Assembly (NCBI GenBank): GCA_964511425.1
Contig: CAZEFI010000006.1
Location: forward strand, 1 to 64,000
Direction: 5' to 3'
Length of the DNA: 64,000 bases
Origin: Bin55 sp964511425
GTDB taxonomy: Bacteria > Pseudomonadota > Gammaproteobacteria > Pseudomonadales > Azotimanducaceae
Of this stretch, positions 1 to 8,932 are shown in pieces. Every line of letters begins with the position of its first letter. Within the stretch, counting starts at the first letter, position 1. A program made the position numbers and the translations under genes. The notes beneath the pieces are model-generated. The model saw only the letters and a list, made by a program, of their open reading frames with translations. It searched no databases and was not told the DNA's origin.

Positions 1-2611
1 CGATATTGCCGTTTGGATTTGTTGACGGGTAAACGTCTGTCATGTTTTGCATACCGCCTGTAACGGTGACTTCATCATTGACTACAAAGGAAATCTCAGC
101 ATCCCAAAGAAAAACTGCGTCGGGATAGTAGGCTGCTGCTGCATCATTGGTAGGAGTATCATAGTACTCACCGTAATATCGCATCCTAACCATCGCGTTG
201 AATTGATTCACTGTGTGATTCCAGGTAGCAGTGATTCTGTTTGCGGGTTGCCCATCTTCGATCTGATTCTTGCGATTTTCAGAAGTAAAGTCTGGGTTGA
301 ATGAAGCCAATTCGACGTCGTTGAAGTTTGCTGCGACCGCAATATTGGACGAACCTCCACCAAATTCGAACTGTGTCGTGGCGACGATGTCAATACCTGA
401 AGTTCGAAGCGTTTGCTGATTTGATAAGAATCTGACGCTAGAAAAACTCGAGGCATCGGCTACACCAGCAGCGAGAAGAGCTTGAATGTCCGCATCGGAT
501 AAATGAAATCGGCTCGTAAACGCAATACGATCTTTTACTTCAATGCTATACCAATCGACTGTGAGGTCGACATTACCTAAAGAACCGATGACTCCAACCG
601 TCGTATTCGTGGAAATCTCGGGTGTCAATGGTTGTGCGCCTTTTTGAACCGCGATGGGATTTGTCGGGGGGAGCGTCGCAATATCCGCAAGTGCGCCCAT
701 ATCAAATTCCGTCGTCACATTTCGTAGATTCGCTTGTCCAGCTGTCGGTACTCGGAAACCAGTACTGACTGCGCCTCGAATCGCGGTAGTAGAATTGATT
801 TCAATGCGTGCAGCTAATTTACCGTCCAAGGTGTTCCCGTAATCGGGGTAATTCTCATAACGTAATGCACCACCAATGAGAAAAGTCTCGGATACATCAG
901 ATTCTAAATCGACATAGAACGCTGTAGAGTCGACACTGCTAATTCCTGCGTCCGTCGGTGGAAATCCAGGGAACCCGTTCGATCCAATTCCAAAACCCTG
1001 TGCGGCTAAATTTGAATCAATGTAGTAAGAATTGGGTTCGCCATTGCTTATTCGGAAAGAATCTCGTCTTTGTTCATATCCCCATGCGAAATTGACTGTA
1101 AGTCCGTTGTCAAGTGTTATTGGCTTTGACATATCCACATTAAATACTCGGTCCGTTTCAGTATATGCGCCGGATTCATAGTGTGTGGGAATGTCGTTTC
1201 GCAAACTCAGGAGTTGTGGATTAATCGTGTTGAATATGTAGAACAGAGCGTAACTGCGACCAATGGACGCACTGAGATCGAAATACCAGCCATTCTCAAG
1301 CATTCCTCGTACCCCTCCAACAAGTGACAAGTCGGCAATTTGTCCACCAAAATTAGGAGTAAATCCACCAGGAAATTTTTCAATAAGTGAATAGCAGTTT
1401 GGATCAGAGCGAATAGCTGCCAAAGCATCTTGATCTGCGACATAATCAACGATCCTAACAACAGGACAATTACCAGACATGTTCCCTGTGAGGTCCGCGA
1501 CTTTTACGGTTCGTGTGATACCTTCTCGATCATTAACGGGCGAACCGTCCTCATAGAACAGGGCGACTCCGTCGTCGAGATCACCTTGACCTGGAGAAAC
1601 GAGATCGCCATCATCGTCTTTCTTGAAAACCGGACTACCAAGGCGATCTAGGACGGGGCCACGAAATACTCCACCTCGTGTATGTGGATTTCGGTAGTAA
1701 AAGCCACCGACCACTTCTCGTTCGGCCCAATTCCCAAAGGCATAGGCTTCACTATTGTCACCAAATTCAACTCCGACGTTTCCCCAAATCTTAAAGTCGT
1801 CATAAATGTCGGGTGATCCCCAAATTTGTGCTGCTGGCTGACGTACGTGAGTATTGCCAGCATTGATCAAGTCTAGTGCGTCGGTACGTTGAGCACTCCG
1901 GCTGGTCGCATCCTGTTCTTTCCATTCTGCGGCGAAAGTTGCGAAACCGACATCGCTGAGTGGGAAACCGACGTATGAAGCGATTGAAACTTGAGCTCCG
2001 TCGCCTTCAAAGTATTGACCCGTCTTGACGTCAAGTAGGAAACCGTCGGTACTTTCGCGCAATACGAAATTCATAATGCCAGCGATAGCGTCCGATCCAT
2101 ATTGCGACGAGGCTCCATCTCTTAAGACTTCCACTCGATCAATCGCAACTGCAGGAATTACAGAGAGGTCAGGGGGTTGCGATCCACCTGAAGCCCCAGA
2201 TCCAAGAAGTGCAATTACGGCCGCACGATGCCGGCGCTTACCGTTGACCAAAACCAACGTCGAATCGGGGGAGAGTGACCGAAGCACCGCTGGTCGTATA
2301 AATGTCGCAGCATCACTAATCGGCTCTAAGGATACGTTATAGGATGGTACCAAGGAAGCGAGGAGGTCATCCATGTCATTCCCTCCATTCGCCAGAAAGT
2401 CATCTCCCTGTAAGACATCCACAGGTACGGGGGAGTCCGCAGCTGAACGGTCGAGTCGTCGCGAACCGACGACTGTGAGTTCCTCAATTTCATCGTCTGC
2501 ATAGTCGACCTCTTCCTCGTCGTCCTGCTGAGAAATCAAAATGGAACCGGGTAGCAATAATGCTATCAAGCAGATAAATTTGATGAATAAATTAGACGTT
2601 TTTGAGAACAC
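1..2611 (-). CDS. TonB-dependent receptor, C-terminus cut by the window edge
   Basis: Outer-membrane receptor for energised uptake of a ligand that cannot be named from sequence. The minus-strand frame is open from 2611 to the window edge, about 870 residues. The GTG start at 2611 follows GGAG at a good distance and opens a signal peptide (hydrophobic run ICLIALLLPGSILIS). A TonB-box-like acidic stretch with EELTVVGSRR comes next, then a plug domain (SPVPVDVLQGDDF, LVLVNGKRRHRA, IDRVEVLRDGASSQYGSDAIAG) and a long aromatic-rich beta-barrel. The last visible residues (TGGMQNMTDVYPSTNPNG) resemble the final barrel strands, so only the extreme C-terminus is missing. The gene is co-directional with and downstream of the opp operon, with 125 bp between. 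Receptor and transporter may serve the same substrate; that is inference from position. Confidence 0.92.
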   Translation of the reverse strand, partial: MFSKTSNLFIKFICLIALLLPGSILISQQDDEEEVDYADDEIEELTVVGSRRLDRSAADSPVPVDVLQGDDFLANGGNDMDDLLASLVPSYNVSLEPISDAATFIRPAVLRSLSPDSTLVLVNGKRRHRAAVIALLGSGASGGSQPPDLSVIPAVAIDRVEVLRDGASSQYGSDAIAGIMNFVLRESTDGFLLDVKTGQYFEGDGAQVSIASYVGFPLSDVGFATFAAEWKEQDATSRSAQRTDALDLINAGNTHVRQPAAQIWGSPDIYDDFKIWGNVGVEFGDNSEAYAFGNWAEREVVGGFYYRNPHTRGGVFRGPVLDRLGSPVFKKDDDGDLVSPGQGDLDDGVALFYEDGSPVNDREGITRTVKVADLTGNMSGNCPVVRIVDYVADQDALAAIRSDPNCYSLIEKFPGGFTPNFGGQIADLSLVGGVRGMLENGWYFDLSASIGRSYALFYIFNTINPQLLSLRNDIPTHYESGAYTETDRVFNVDMSKPITLDNGLTVNFAWGYEQRRDSFRISNGEPNSYYIDSNLAAQGFGIGSNGFPGFPPTDAGISSVDSTAFYVDLESDVSETFLIGGALRYENYPDYGNTLDGKLAARIEINSTTAIRGAVSTGFRVPTAGQANLRNVTTEFDMGALADIATLPPTNPIAVQKGAQPLTPEISTNTTVGVIGSLGNVDLTVDWYSIEVKDRIAFTSRFHLSDADIQALLAAGVADASSFSSVRFLSNQQTLRTSGIDIVATTQFEFGGGSSNIAVAANFNDVELASFNPDFTSENRKNQIEDGQPANRITATWNHTVNQFNAMVRMRYYGEYYDTPTNDAAAAYYPDAVFLWDAEISFVVNDEVTVTGGMQNMTDVYPSTNPNGNI

Positions 2612-2690
2612 GAAAACTCCTTCGAAAGATCTAGAGTGTTACATCAAACAATGACTTCATTCACGATAGAAGAAGCCATGCTTGCAAGTG

Positions 2691-2720
2691 GTGAATGGTA
2701 GAAATAACTACCATAATCAC
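2691..2720. terminator. Stem-loop between oppF and the TonB receptor gene
   Basis: TGGTAG at 2696-2701 and CTACCA at 2708-2713 pair around a six-base AAATAA loop. GTGA at 2691-2694 and TCAC at 2717-2720 extend the stem past a small internal loop. It lies just after the oppF stop and before the receptor start. No T-run follows on the minus strand, so it could be a weak terminator, an mRNA-end stabiliser or a processing site. Confidence 0.35.
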
Positions 2721-2736
2721 TTCATTTTACGAATCG

Positions 2737-3708
2737 TTACTGTTCGTATAAGTGGCAAGCAACAATACGCTCGTTTCCGTTCGTAGCAATGTTGCGCAAC
2801 TCAGGTGTGGACGTACGACAAATATCCATAACTTTTGGGCATCGACTTGCAAAGCGACAACCAGGTTTAATATTCACTGGCGATGGAATTTCACCTTGAA
2901 TTTTGGTGGCTGTCCTTGACCTCTCCAATTTCGGGTCAGGCTCTGGATTTGAACCGATCAAGATTTGGGTGTAAGGATGTTTCGGATCAAAAAACACTTC
3001 GTCGGCTGGTCCCACTTCGATCAACGAACCGAGATACATTACCGCAATTCGATCAGAGACATAGCGTACCATCGATAAGTCGTGAGCAATAAACAACAAC
3101 GTGAGTCCAAGCGACTCCTTTAGTTCGCCTAATAAATTGATCACTTGTGCTTGTACAGACACATCGAGAGCAGAGATAGGTTCATCGCAAATGACGAAGT
3201 CAGGTTCTAGAATGAGTGCTCGCGCGATTCCAATCCGCTGTCGCTGGCCGCCTGAAAATTCATGGGGATAACGAGATACATGGTCCCCGTTCAACCCTAC
3301 ACGTTCCAACCATTCTCGGGTCTCTTCTTTAATTTCTTCGCGGTTTTTATTTGCAAATAATTTTGGACCTTCGCCGATGATTTCTCCAACTGTCATTCGC
3401 GGGTTCAAAGAAGAGTAAGGATCTTGGAAGATCATTTGCATGCGGTCGGCATATTGCCGAAAGTGATTAGGTGAAAATCGAGTTCGCAACTCTTTACCAT
3501 TGAAAGTCACGGTTCCGGATGTTTTGGGATGAAGACCGATTATCGTTTTGCCTAGAGTTGACTTTCCTGATCCGCTTTCACCAACGAGACCGACAATCTC
3601 TTTGGGGTGAATATCTAGGGAAACGTCATCTACGGCATGAACCGTGTCTCGCATTCCAAGTTTGAAGTGTTTCGTCAGATTGTCGACCCTAACTAGAGGT
3701 TCAGTCAT
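2737..3708 (-). CDS. oppF: Oligopeptide-type ABC transporter ATP-binding protein OppF
   Basis: Second ATPase subunit of a peptide/nickel-class (family 5) ABC importer; it hydrolyses ATP at the cytoplasmic face of the permease. The 323 aa match the usual OppF length. Visible motifs are Walker A GESGSGKST, Q-loop region MQMIFQDPYSSLNPRMTV, ABC signature FSGGQRQR, Walker B FVICDEPISALD and the switch region FIAHDLSMVRY. The C-terminal extension with cysteines (PGCRFASRCP, ACHLYEQ) is the OppD/F C-terminal domain typical of this class. The start overlaps the oppD stop by 4 bp, so the two are probably translationally coupled. It is the last gene of the operon. Confidence 0.95.
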   Translation of the reverse strand: MTEPLVRVDNLTKHFKLGMRDTVHAVDDVSLDIHPKEIVGLVGESGSGKSTLGKTIIGLHPKTSGTVTFNGKELRTRFSPNHFRQYADRMQMIFQDPYSSLNPRMTVGEIIGEGPKLFANKNREEIKEETREWLERVGLNGDHVSRYPHEFSGGQRQRIGIARALILEPDFVICDEPISALDVSVQAQVINLLGELKESLGLTLLFIAHDLSMVRYVSDRIAVMYLGSLIEVGPADEVFFDPKHPYTQILIGSNPEPDPKLERSRTATKIQGEIPSPVNIKPGCRFASRCPKVMDICRTSTPELRNIATNGNERIVACHLYEQ

Positions 3709-4718
3709 GCGTGCTGTACCTCTCCAACCTTCTGTTCACAAGCTTCATGGTGAAGCCAGCATTTCGAAAAATGTTCAGAAGAAATTGTAAATTCAGTTGG
3801 CCGCCTACTTACACATGCTTCCATGGCATAGGGGCATCTAGCGGCGTAGCCACATCCTTTCGGCGGTGAAAATAGATCAGGCGGACTGCCTGGGATGGGC
3901 AATAACGTTTGAACTTCATCCGGTCGGTTCGTCGGCATAGCACTCAAAAGACCGATCGTGTACGGATGCGACGGAGAGTAAAAAATTTCATCCACCGTCC
4001 CAGACTCAAGAATTTCACCCGCATACATGACAACTACGCGGTCAGCTACTCCGGCCACGACTCCAAGATCATGCGTAATAAGGATCAGTCCCATTCCAAC
4101 TTCTCGTTGCAAATCCTTGATCAAGTCTAGGATTTGTGCTTGAATTGTTACATCAAGTGCGGTGGTAGGTTCGTCAGCAATGAGCAGATCAGGTTCACAG
4201 GCGATAGCCATTGCAATCATCGCTCGTTGAAGCATTCCACCCGAAAATTCAAACGGATACTGTGCCGCACGCTTTGCCGCTTCAGGAATTTTTGACATCT
4301 CGAGCAATTCGATTGCTTTCTTCTTGGCTTCTGCGCCGGACATCTTTCTGTGCAACTTCAAGGGTTCGGCGATTTGATTGCCAATAGACATCGTTGGGTT
4401 TAATGAAGTCATTGGATCTTGAAAGATCATACCGACTTTGTTTCCGCGAATATCGTGTCCATTGATAGTTTGGTGCCCCAAAATGTGGTGACCATCCAAG
4501 ATGGCTTCGCCTTGTGTAATTTTTCCGGGGGGTATTGGAATTAGTCCCATGACACTCTGTACGGCAACTGATTTACCACACCCTGACTCCCCAACAATCG
4601 CAAGAGTTTCGCCGCGGTCTACGTGGAAGCTGGCTCCTCGTACGGCATGTACGATTCCACCGTACGTGGTGAACTCTACATGTAGGTTAGAGACTTGGAG
4701 TAACGACTGTGAACTCAT
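3705..4718 (-). CDS. oppD: Oligopeptide-type ABC transporter ATP-binding protein OppD
   Basis: First ATPase subunit of the same importer (337 aa). Walker A is GESGCGKS, the signature is FSGGMLQR, Walker B is LLIADEPTTALD and the H-loop region is LITHDLGVVAG. The C-terminal oligopeptide-transporter extension is present (GCGYAARCPYAMEAC). It overlaps oppC by 4 bp upstream and oppF by 4 bp downstream. Two different ATPases is the normal arrangement for Opp/Dpp systems, and the substrate class (peptides or related small molecules) is inferred from family only. Confidence 0.95.
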   Translation of the reverse strand: MSSQSLLQVSNLHVEFTTYGGIVHAVRGASFHVDRGETLAIVGESGCGKSVAVQSVMGLIPIPPGKITQGEAILDGHHILGHQTINGHDIRGNKVGMIFQDPMTSLNPTMSIGNQIAEPLKLHRKMSGAEAKKKAIELLEMSKIPEAAKRAAQYPFEFSGGMLQRAMIAMAIACEPDLLIADEPTTALDVTIQAQILDLIKDLQREVGMGLILITHDLGVVAGVADRVVVMYAGEILESGTVDEIFYSPSHPYTIGLLSAMPTNRPDEVQTLLPIPGSPPDLFSPPKGCGYAARCPYAMEACVSRRPTEFTISSEHFSKCWLHHEACEQKVGEVQHA

Positions 4719-6091
4719 TCACGTGACCTCATGCGCGCGTCTAAAGCGTCCCGTAATCCATCCCCCAACAAGTTGAACGCCAGGACCGTAACGCTAATGA
4801 ATAACGCGGGGAATAGGAGTTCGTGAGGAGTTCTTTCCATTGTGCGAATACCGTCATTACACATTGCACCCCACGATGGAGTGGGGGGAACCACTCCCAT
4901 TCCTATGAACGAAAGAAATGCTTCGGTGAAAATGGTTGCCGGAACTGCAAAAGTGAAAGAAACAAGCACTACTCCCATGGTGTTGGGAATCATGTGCCGT
5001 CCGATTAACCAACTATTGCTACCACCGAGAAGGCGTGACGCCTCTACGTATCCATGTTCGCGTATTTGCAACACTTCTCCGCGAACGAGTCTCGCAACCC
5101 CCGGCCAGCTTAGTAAAACTAGTGCGACTACCATCGCAGGTATACCACTTTGCCCAGCTTCAACGCTAAAAAGCACCATGAAGAGGATCATGAACAACAA
5201 GAATGGAAGCGCAATCACGAAATCCGTAAATCGCATGAGTATTGAATCTGTAATTCCACCAAAGTACCCTGCGATACTACCAATGAGAATGCCAATGATG
5301 ATGAAGAAGGTAGGTGCGATGATTCCGATGGTTAGAGATACTTGCGCTCCCTTCATAAGACGTGCAAGCATATCACGTCCAAGATAGTCCGTACCCATAG
5401 GATGCCAATCGAGTAATACTGAGTCCCCCGGTTCGACGGAAGAGGCATCTGAGATATGACCTAATCTCAAGGCTTCGCCAAGGGTGATGTACAGTTTTGG
5501 TCGTACTTCAATCGAGGTGAATTCTTCAAATTCTGCGCCATTTTCATCCAAAGCTACAACCGAATACCAGTAGGGCTTTTGTTGAATATCCATTCGGTCT
5601 TGGAAGCTTACGTGGGTTCGATGTTCAGTCTCACCGATGGGCAACCCCAAAGGAAATCCAACTTCAGGTTCCAAGATGTGGCGATACACACGATATCCAG
5701 CCGCTTCTGGCACAGCATCCCATTTGAGAGCTACACTGGTCGTTCGTGGTTCACCGACGACTTCGACTGTCGTGGGTGCCCTGTGAGTGCCCGTAGGTTC
5801 ATCGACAATCACTTCTTGCCAAACCGAATCTTCCGCGATGAGAATCGCGTTTCGATTGACCCAAGGAGCTTGCGAAGTCTTGTCCAAGTGTTGTTCGGTG
5901 TGGTCCACCCGCCAAAAGAGCGGTCCTAAATATGCAAATAGTAATAGGAAGATGATTACGAATAACGATACCATCGCTCTCTTGTTGGCAACCAGTCGTA
6001 TCCATGCATCCTGCCAATACGATAGAGATGGACGGCTTGTCTGTTCGATGTCCTGCTTGGTCTCGACTGGTTTAAAGCTTAGTTCGGTCAT
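4715..6091 (-). CDS. oppC: Oligopeptide-type ABC permease OppC with an inserted FN3-like domain
   Basis: Inner-membrane permease subunit, 458 aa against the usual 290-310. The N-terminus has the OppC cytoplasmic stretch and TM1 (about residues 40-60). The canonical HPMGTDYLGRDMLARL segment, which normally follows soon after TM1, appears only at about residue 230. Between them, residues 104-198 read as a fibronectin-III-like domain: APTTVEVV, the core tryptophan in VALKWDAV, AAGYRVYRHI and YWYSVVALDENG. It would lie in the periplasm. The C-terminal half has five more TMs and the EAA loop (EASRLLGGSNSW...IPN). Overlaps with oppB (4 bp) and oppD (4 bp) show an intact operon gene. The domain could contact the binding protein or the cell wall; this is not shown. 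Confidence 0.93.
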   Translation of the reverse strand: MTELSFKPVETKQDIEQTSRPSLSYWQDAWIRLVANKRAMVSLFVIIFLLLFAYLGPLFWRVDHTEQHLDKTSQAPWVNRNAILIAEDSVWQEVIVDEPTGTHRAPTTVEVVGEPRTTSVALKWDAVPEAAGYRVYRHILEPEVGFPLGLPIGETEHRTHVSFQDRMDIQQKPYWYSVVALDENGAEFEEFTSIEVRPKLYITLGEALRLGHISDASSVEPGDSVLLDWHPMGTDYLGRDMLARLMKGAQVSLTIGIIAPTFFIIIGILIGSIAGYFGGITDSILMRFTDFVIALPFLLFMILFMVLFSVEAGQSGIPAMVVALVLLSWPGVARLVRGEVLQIREHGYVEASRLLGGSNSWLIGRHMIPNTMGVVLVSFTFAVPATIFTEAFLSFIGMGVVPPTPSWGAMCNDGIRTMERTPHELLFPALFISVTVLAFNLLGDGLRDALDARMRSRE

Positions 6092-7020
6092 TTGTTAAGC
6101 CTTACTCGAGGGTCGACCACTGCGTAGAGTAAATCCACGATGATCACCATGAGCACTAAGAAAGCACCGTAAAACACGGTTGTTCCCATTATGACACCGT
6201 AATCACTTTGTTGCACCGCGGTGACAAAGTACTTTCCTAGACCTGGGATTCCAAAAACATTCTCGACGACGAAACCGCCGGTCGTGATCCCTGCAATGGA
6301 TGGGCCGAGTACCGTTAATACTGGTAGGATCGCGTTGCGAAGCTGGTGGCGAGCAAAGATTTTGGCGATGGGTACACCTTTAGATCTCGCGGTACGAATG
6401 TAGTCTGCGTTGACGATTTCCAACATGGATGTACGCATCAATCGAGTAAGAAATGCCATCGTTCCTAGACCAAGAACCAGAGCTGGAATCAGCATATGCC
6501 AAACGGTTCCCCACCCAGCCACGGGAATGTCGATTCCGAAGGTTTTGTTAAGAGTCACAATTCCTAGTTGCCCCACCGTCGCGAATACGAATGATGGTAC
6601 CGAGATTCCCAATATGACAAGTATGATGATGATCACATCCGGCCATTTATTCCGATACAACGCGGTTAGAGCACCCCAAAGGATACCTCCTAAGCCGGCA
6701 AACACGATCGCGAGAATGCCGAGAGTGGCAGAAACCGGAAATTGTTCGGCGATTATGTCATTAACGCGCCGATTTTCGTGTTCGAACGACCAACCAAAGT
6801 CACCACGCAACATGTTGCCCAAGAATATCCAGTATTGGACAAACTCGTGCTTGTCGAGACCCATCCTCGCTTCTAAGTTTGCACGAATTTCTGGAGTTAG
6901 CTCTTTTTCATCGGCAAGAGGATCGCCAGGAATACTGTGCATTACCCAAAACGTAGCGGTCGCAATGAACCATACCGTAATGATCCCTTGCACCAATCGC
7001 ATGGCAATGTAGCGGGTCAT
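6088..7020 (-). CDS. oppB: Oligopeptide-type ABC permease OppB
   Basis: First permease subunit, 310 aa, the normal length. It begins MTRYIAMRLVQGIITVWFIATATFWVMHSIPGDPL, the characteristic OppB TM1 followed by the periplasmic GDP motif. The EAA loop is DYIRTARSKGVP...HQLRNAILPV, and the C-terminus has the usual GTTVFYGAFLVLMVIIVDLLYAVVDPRV segment. It sits 4 bp after oppA and overlaps oppC by 4 bp. It forms the translocation channel with OppC. Confidence 0.95.
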   Translation of the reverse strand: MTRYIAMRLVQGIITVWFIATATFWVMHSIPGDPLADEKELTPEIRANLEARMGLDKHEFVQYWIFLGNMLRGDFGWSFEHENRRVNDIIAEQFPVSATLGILAIVFAGLGGILWGALTALYRNKWPDVIIIILVILGISVPSFVFATVGQLGIVTLNKTFGIDIPVAGWGTVWHMLIPALVLGLGTMAFLTRLMRTSMLEIVNADYIRTARSKGVPIAKIFARHQLRNAILPVLTVLGPSIAGITTGGFVVENVFGIPGLGKYFVTAVQQSDYGVIMGTTVFYGAFLVLMVIIVDLLYAVVDPRVRLNK

Positions 7021-7024
7021 GGAA

Positions 7025-8821
7025 TTAACCGTCTACGTCTTCATTGATGTACGCTCGAGTGTAGTCCGGATCCGTACCAACTGATCTGCGAGTAAGACCC
7101 TTGACTCGATCGTCAAACACGTACACGCTACCTCGCTCATATTCGAAGATGATGGCAGCTTCTTCGTACAAAATGTACTGAACTCGATTCATAGCGTCCA
7201 TTCGAGTTCTCGGATCACTAGATTGTTGTGCGATTTCTACTTGACGGTCTAACTCGTCGTTGTGAAAGAGTCCCCGGTTATTGGCGTTCCAAGAAGTAAA
7301 TAGGTCCCCAAAAGTTAGTACGTCGTCATAGTCCGGCCCCCATCCAGCCGCGACGATGTCATACTCGCCTGAGGTCATCTTCGCTAAGCGCTGTTTGAAT
7401 ATTTGCTTATCGATTTTGATTTCAATCCCTAACTTCTCTTTCAGCATGCTTTGATAATATTCAGCGTGTTTTGATGAAAATGCACTATCGCCAGTAAGGA
7501 AGACCAGCGAGGGTGGTTCGTCTAAGCCAAGTTCGTCAAGGGCTTTACTTAGATACTCTTGTGCGCTTGCGACGTCGCGCTTATGATCTGGTGCGGGGTA
7601 TTCATCGCGGAAAAATCCTTCAACACCGCGGAGCCATACGGGAAATATTGACTTTCCTGGAATATTACCGGGAGTTTTCAGTACTTTAAACACGAGCTCT
7701 TCTGGATCACAAACTTGCTGTATCGCCTTTCTTAAGTTTTTGTTAGAAGTAGGTCGTTCCTCTCGATGATTAAACCCTAGATAGAACACGGATCCATCGC
7801 TGTGCGTCTCAATCCGCCATCTTTCGGATAACGCACGTTCAATGTTTTCTGCATTCAAACCAGCAAGTACGATTTTCCCTGTTGCAAACAGATTCAGCGC
7901 AGTATTTGGATCGGGCGTAATGTAGCCAAATTCGATTGCATCAAGCTTTGTCTGTTCATTGTTCCAATACAGTTCATTTCTTTCGAGACGTACATCTTTG
8001 TCATGTACCCATCGACTCATGAGGAACGGACCGTTATAGATCATGTCGCGAGCATTTGTGCCGTAATTGCCGTCGCGCGACTCATAGAATTCTTTGTTGA
8101 TTGGCAGGTAAGTAAAGAATGCTAATAGCTTGATGAAGTAAGGTGTTGGTTGTTCAAGTTCGACACTTAACGTGAAGTCATCGATGGCTTTTGCACCTAG
8201 GGAATCAAGGGTCGCTTCACCCACATTGATGGCTTTCCCATTCTTTAACGGATACAAAACGAAGGCATACTGTGACGCCGTTGCCGGATTGAGAGCCGTT
8301 TGCCAAGCGAAAACAAAATCGTGTGCGGTCACTGGCGTGCCATTGCTCCAATATGCATCTTTACGGAGATGAAAGGTACCGGAAAGTTCGCCCATTTCCC
8401 AAGATTCGGCTACACCGGGTAAGATTTCATTTTCCGGTCCATAGCGGATCAGTCCCTCCATAATATGACCCAACAACATACCAGAGACCATGTCAGTGGC
8501 ACGCGTCGAATCCATCTGCGGTGGTTCCGAAGTGAGCGACAGTGTGATAATGTTGTCCGCAATATTTACTGCGGAGGTCGACGTGGCACCGACGTTAAAT
8601 TTTTCAGTGATAAAGCCTAAGAGGACGAGCAATACCATACAGAAGAACAGGGCACACAAGGCGTATTTCGTGAGTTGCCATCCAGGGCTCGCGGTTAGTC
8701 GAGGTTTTGAAGTTCGAATGGTATCAGCCAATTTAACACTCCACTTTGCTTCGTTCCTAGTGCTGAGCGGAATTCGACACGTACTCATTGGGTACGGACT
8801 ATAACCACTATGGTTTGTCAT
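7025..8821 (-). CDS. oppA: Family 5 solute-binding protein OppA with an N-terminal membrane anchor
   Basis: Extracytoplasmic ligand-binding subunit (SBP_bac_5 family) of the transporter, and the first gene of the operon. The mature domain starts around NIADNIITLSLTSEPPQMDS and contains the family signature MEGLIRYGPENEILPGVAESWEM, NGTPVTAHDFVFAW and YNGPFLMSRWVHDKDVRLERN. The 598 aa exceed typical OppA. A roughly 50-residue polar, basic N-terminal extension precedes one hydrophobic helix (about residues 53-70). There is no lipobox and no clear signal-peptidase site, so the protein is probably anchored by an uncleaved TM. The start at 8821 has GGGGC upstream; an internal ATG (residue 12) is an alternative. 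A 111-bp divergent promoter region separates it from the deacetylase gene. Confidence 0.92.
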   Translation of the reverse strand: MTNHSGYSPYPMSTCRIPLSTRNEAKWSVKLADTIRTSKPRLTASPGWQLTKYALCALFFCMVLLVLLGFITEKFNVGATSTSAVNIADNIITLSLTSEPPQMDSTRATDMVSGMLLGHIMEGLIRYGPENEILPGVAESWEMGELSGTFHLRKDAYWSNGTPVTAHDFVFAWQTALNPATASQYAFVLYPLKNGKAINVGEATLDSLGAKAIDDFTLSVELEQPTPYFIKLLAFFTYLPINKEFYESRDGNYGTNARDMIYNGPFLMSRWVHDKDVRLERNELYWNNEQTKLDAIEFGYITPDPNTALNLFATGKIVLAGLNAENIERALSERWRIETHSDGSVFYLGFNHREERPTSNKNLRKAIQQVCDPEELVFKVLKTPGNIPGKSIFPVWLRGVEGFFRDEYPAPDHKRDVASAQEYLSKALDELGLDEPPSLVFLTGDSAFSSKHAEYYQSMLKEKLGIEIKIDKQIFKQRLAKMTSGEYDIVAAGWGPDYDDVLTFGDLFTSWNANNRGLFHNDELDRQVEIAQQSSDPRTRMDAMNRVQYILYEEAAIIFEYERGSVYVFDDRVKGLTRRSVGTDPDYTRAYINEDVDG

Positions 8822-8932
8822 TGCTTTGCCCCGACTGTATTTGCTCGAAATTCGACAATCGGTCGTAGCGAAACAAGATGTATGATAATTCTACGTTTAG
8901 GACGTTAGATTACGACACACGAGGACAGATAT

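Noticed and set aside
4715..6091. Frameshift or gene fusion as the reason for the long OppC
   Set aside because: The extra region is in frame, has a coherent FN3-like pattern, and both operon overlaps are intact, so it is a domain insertion.
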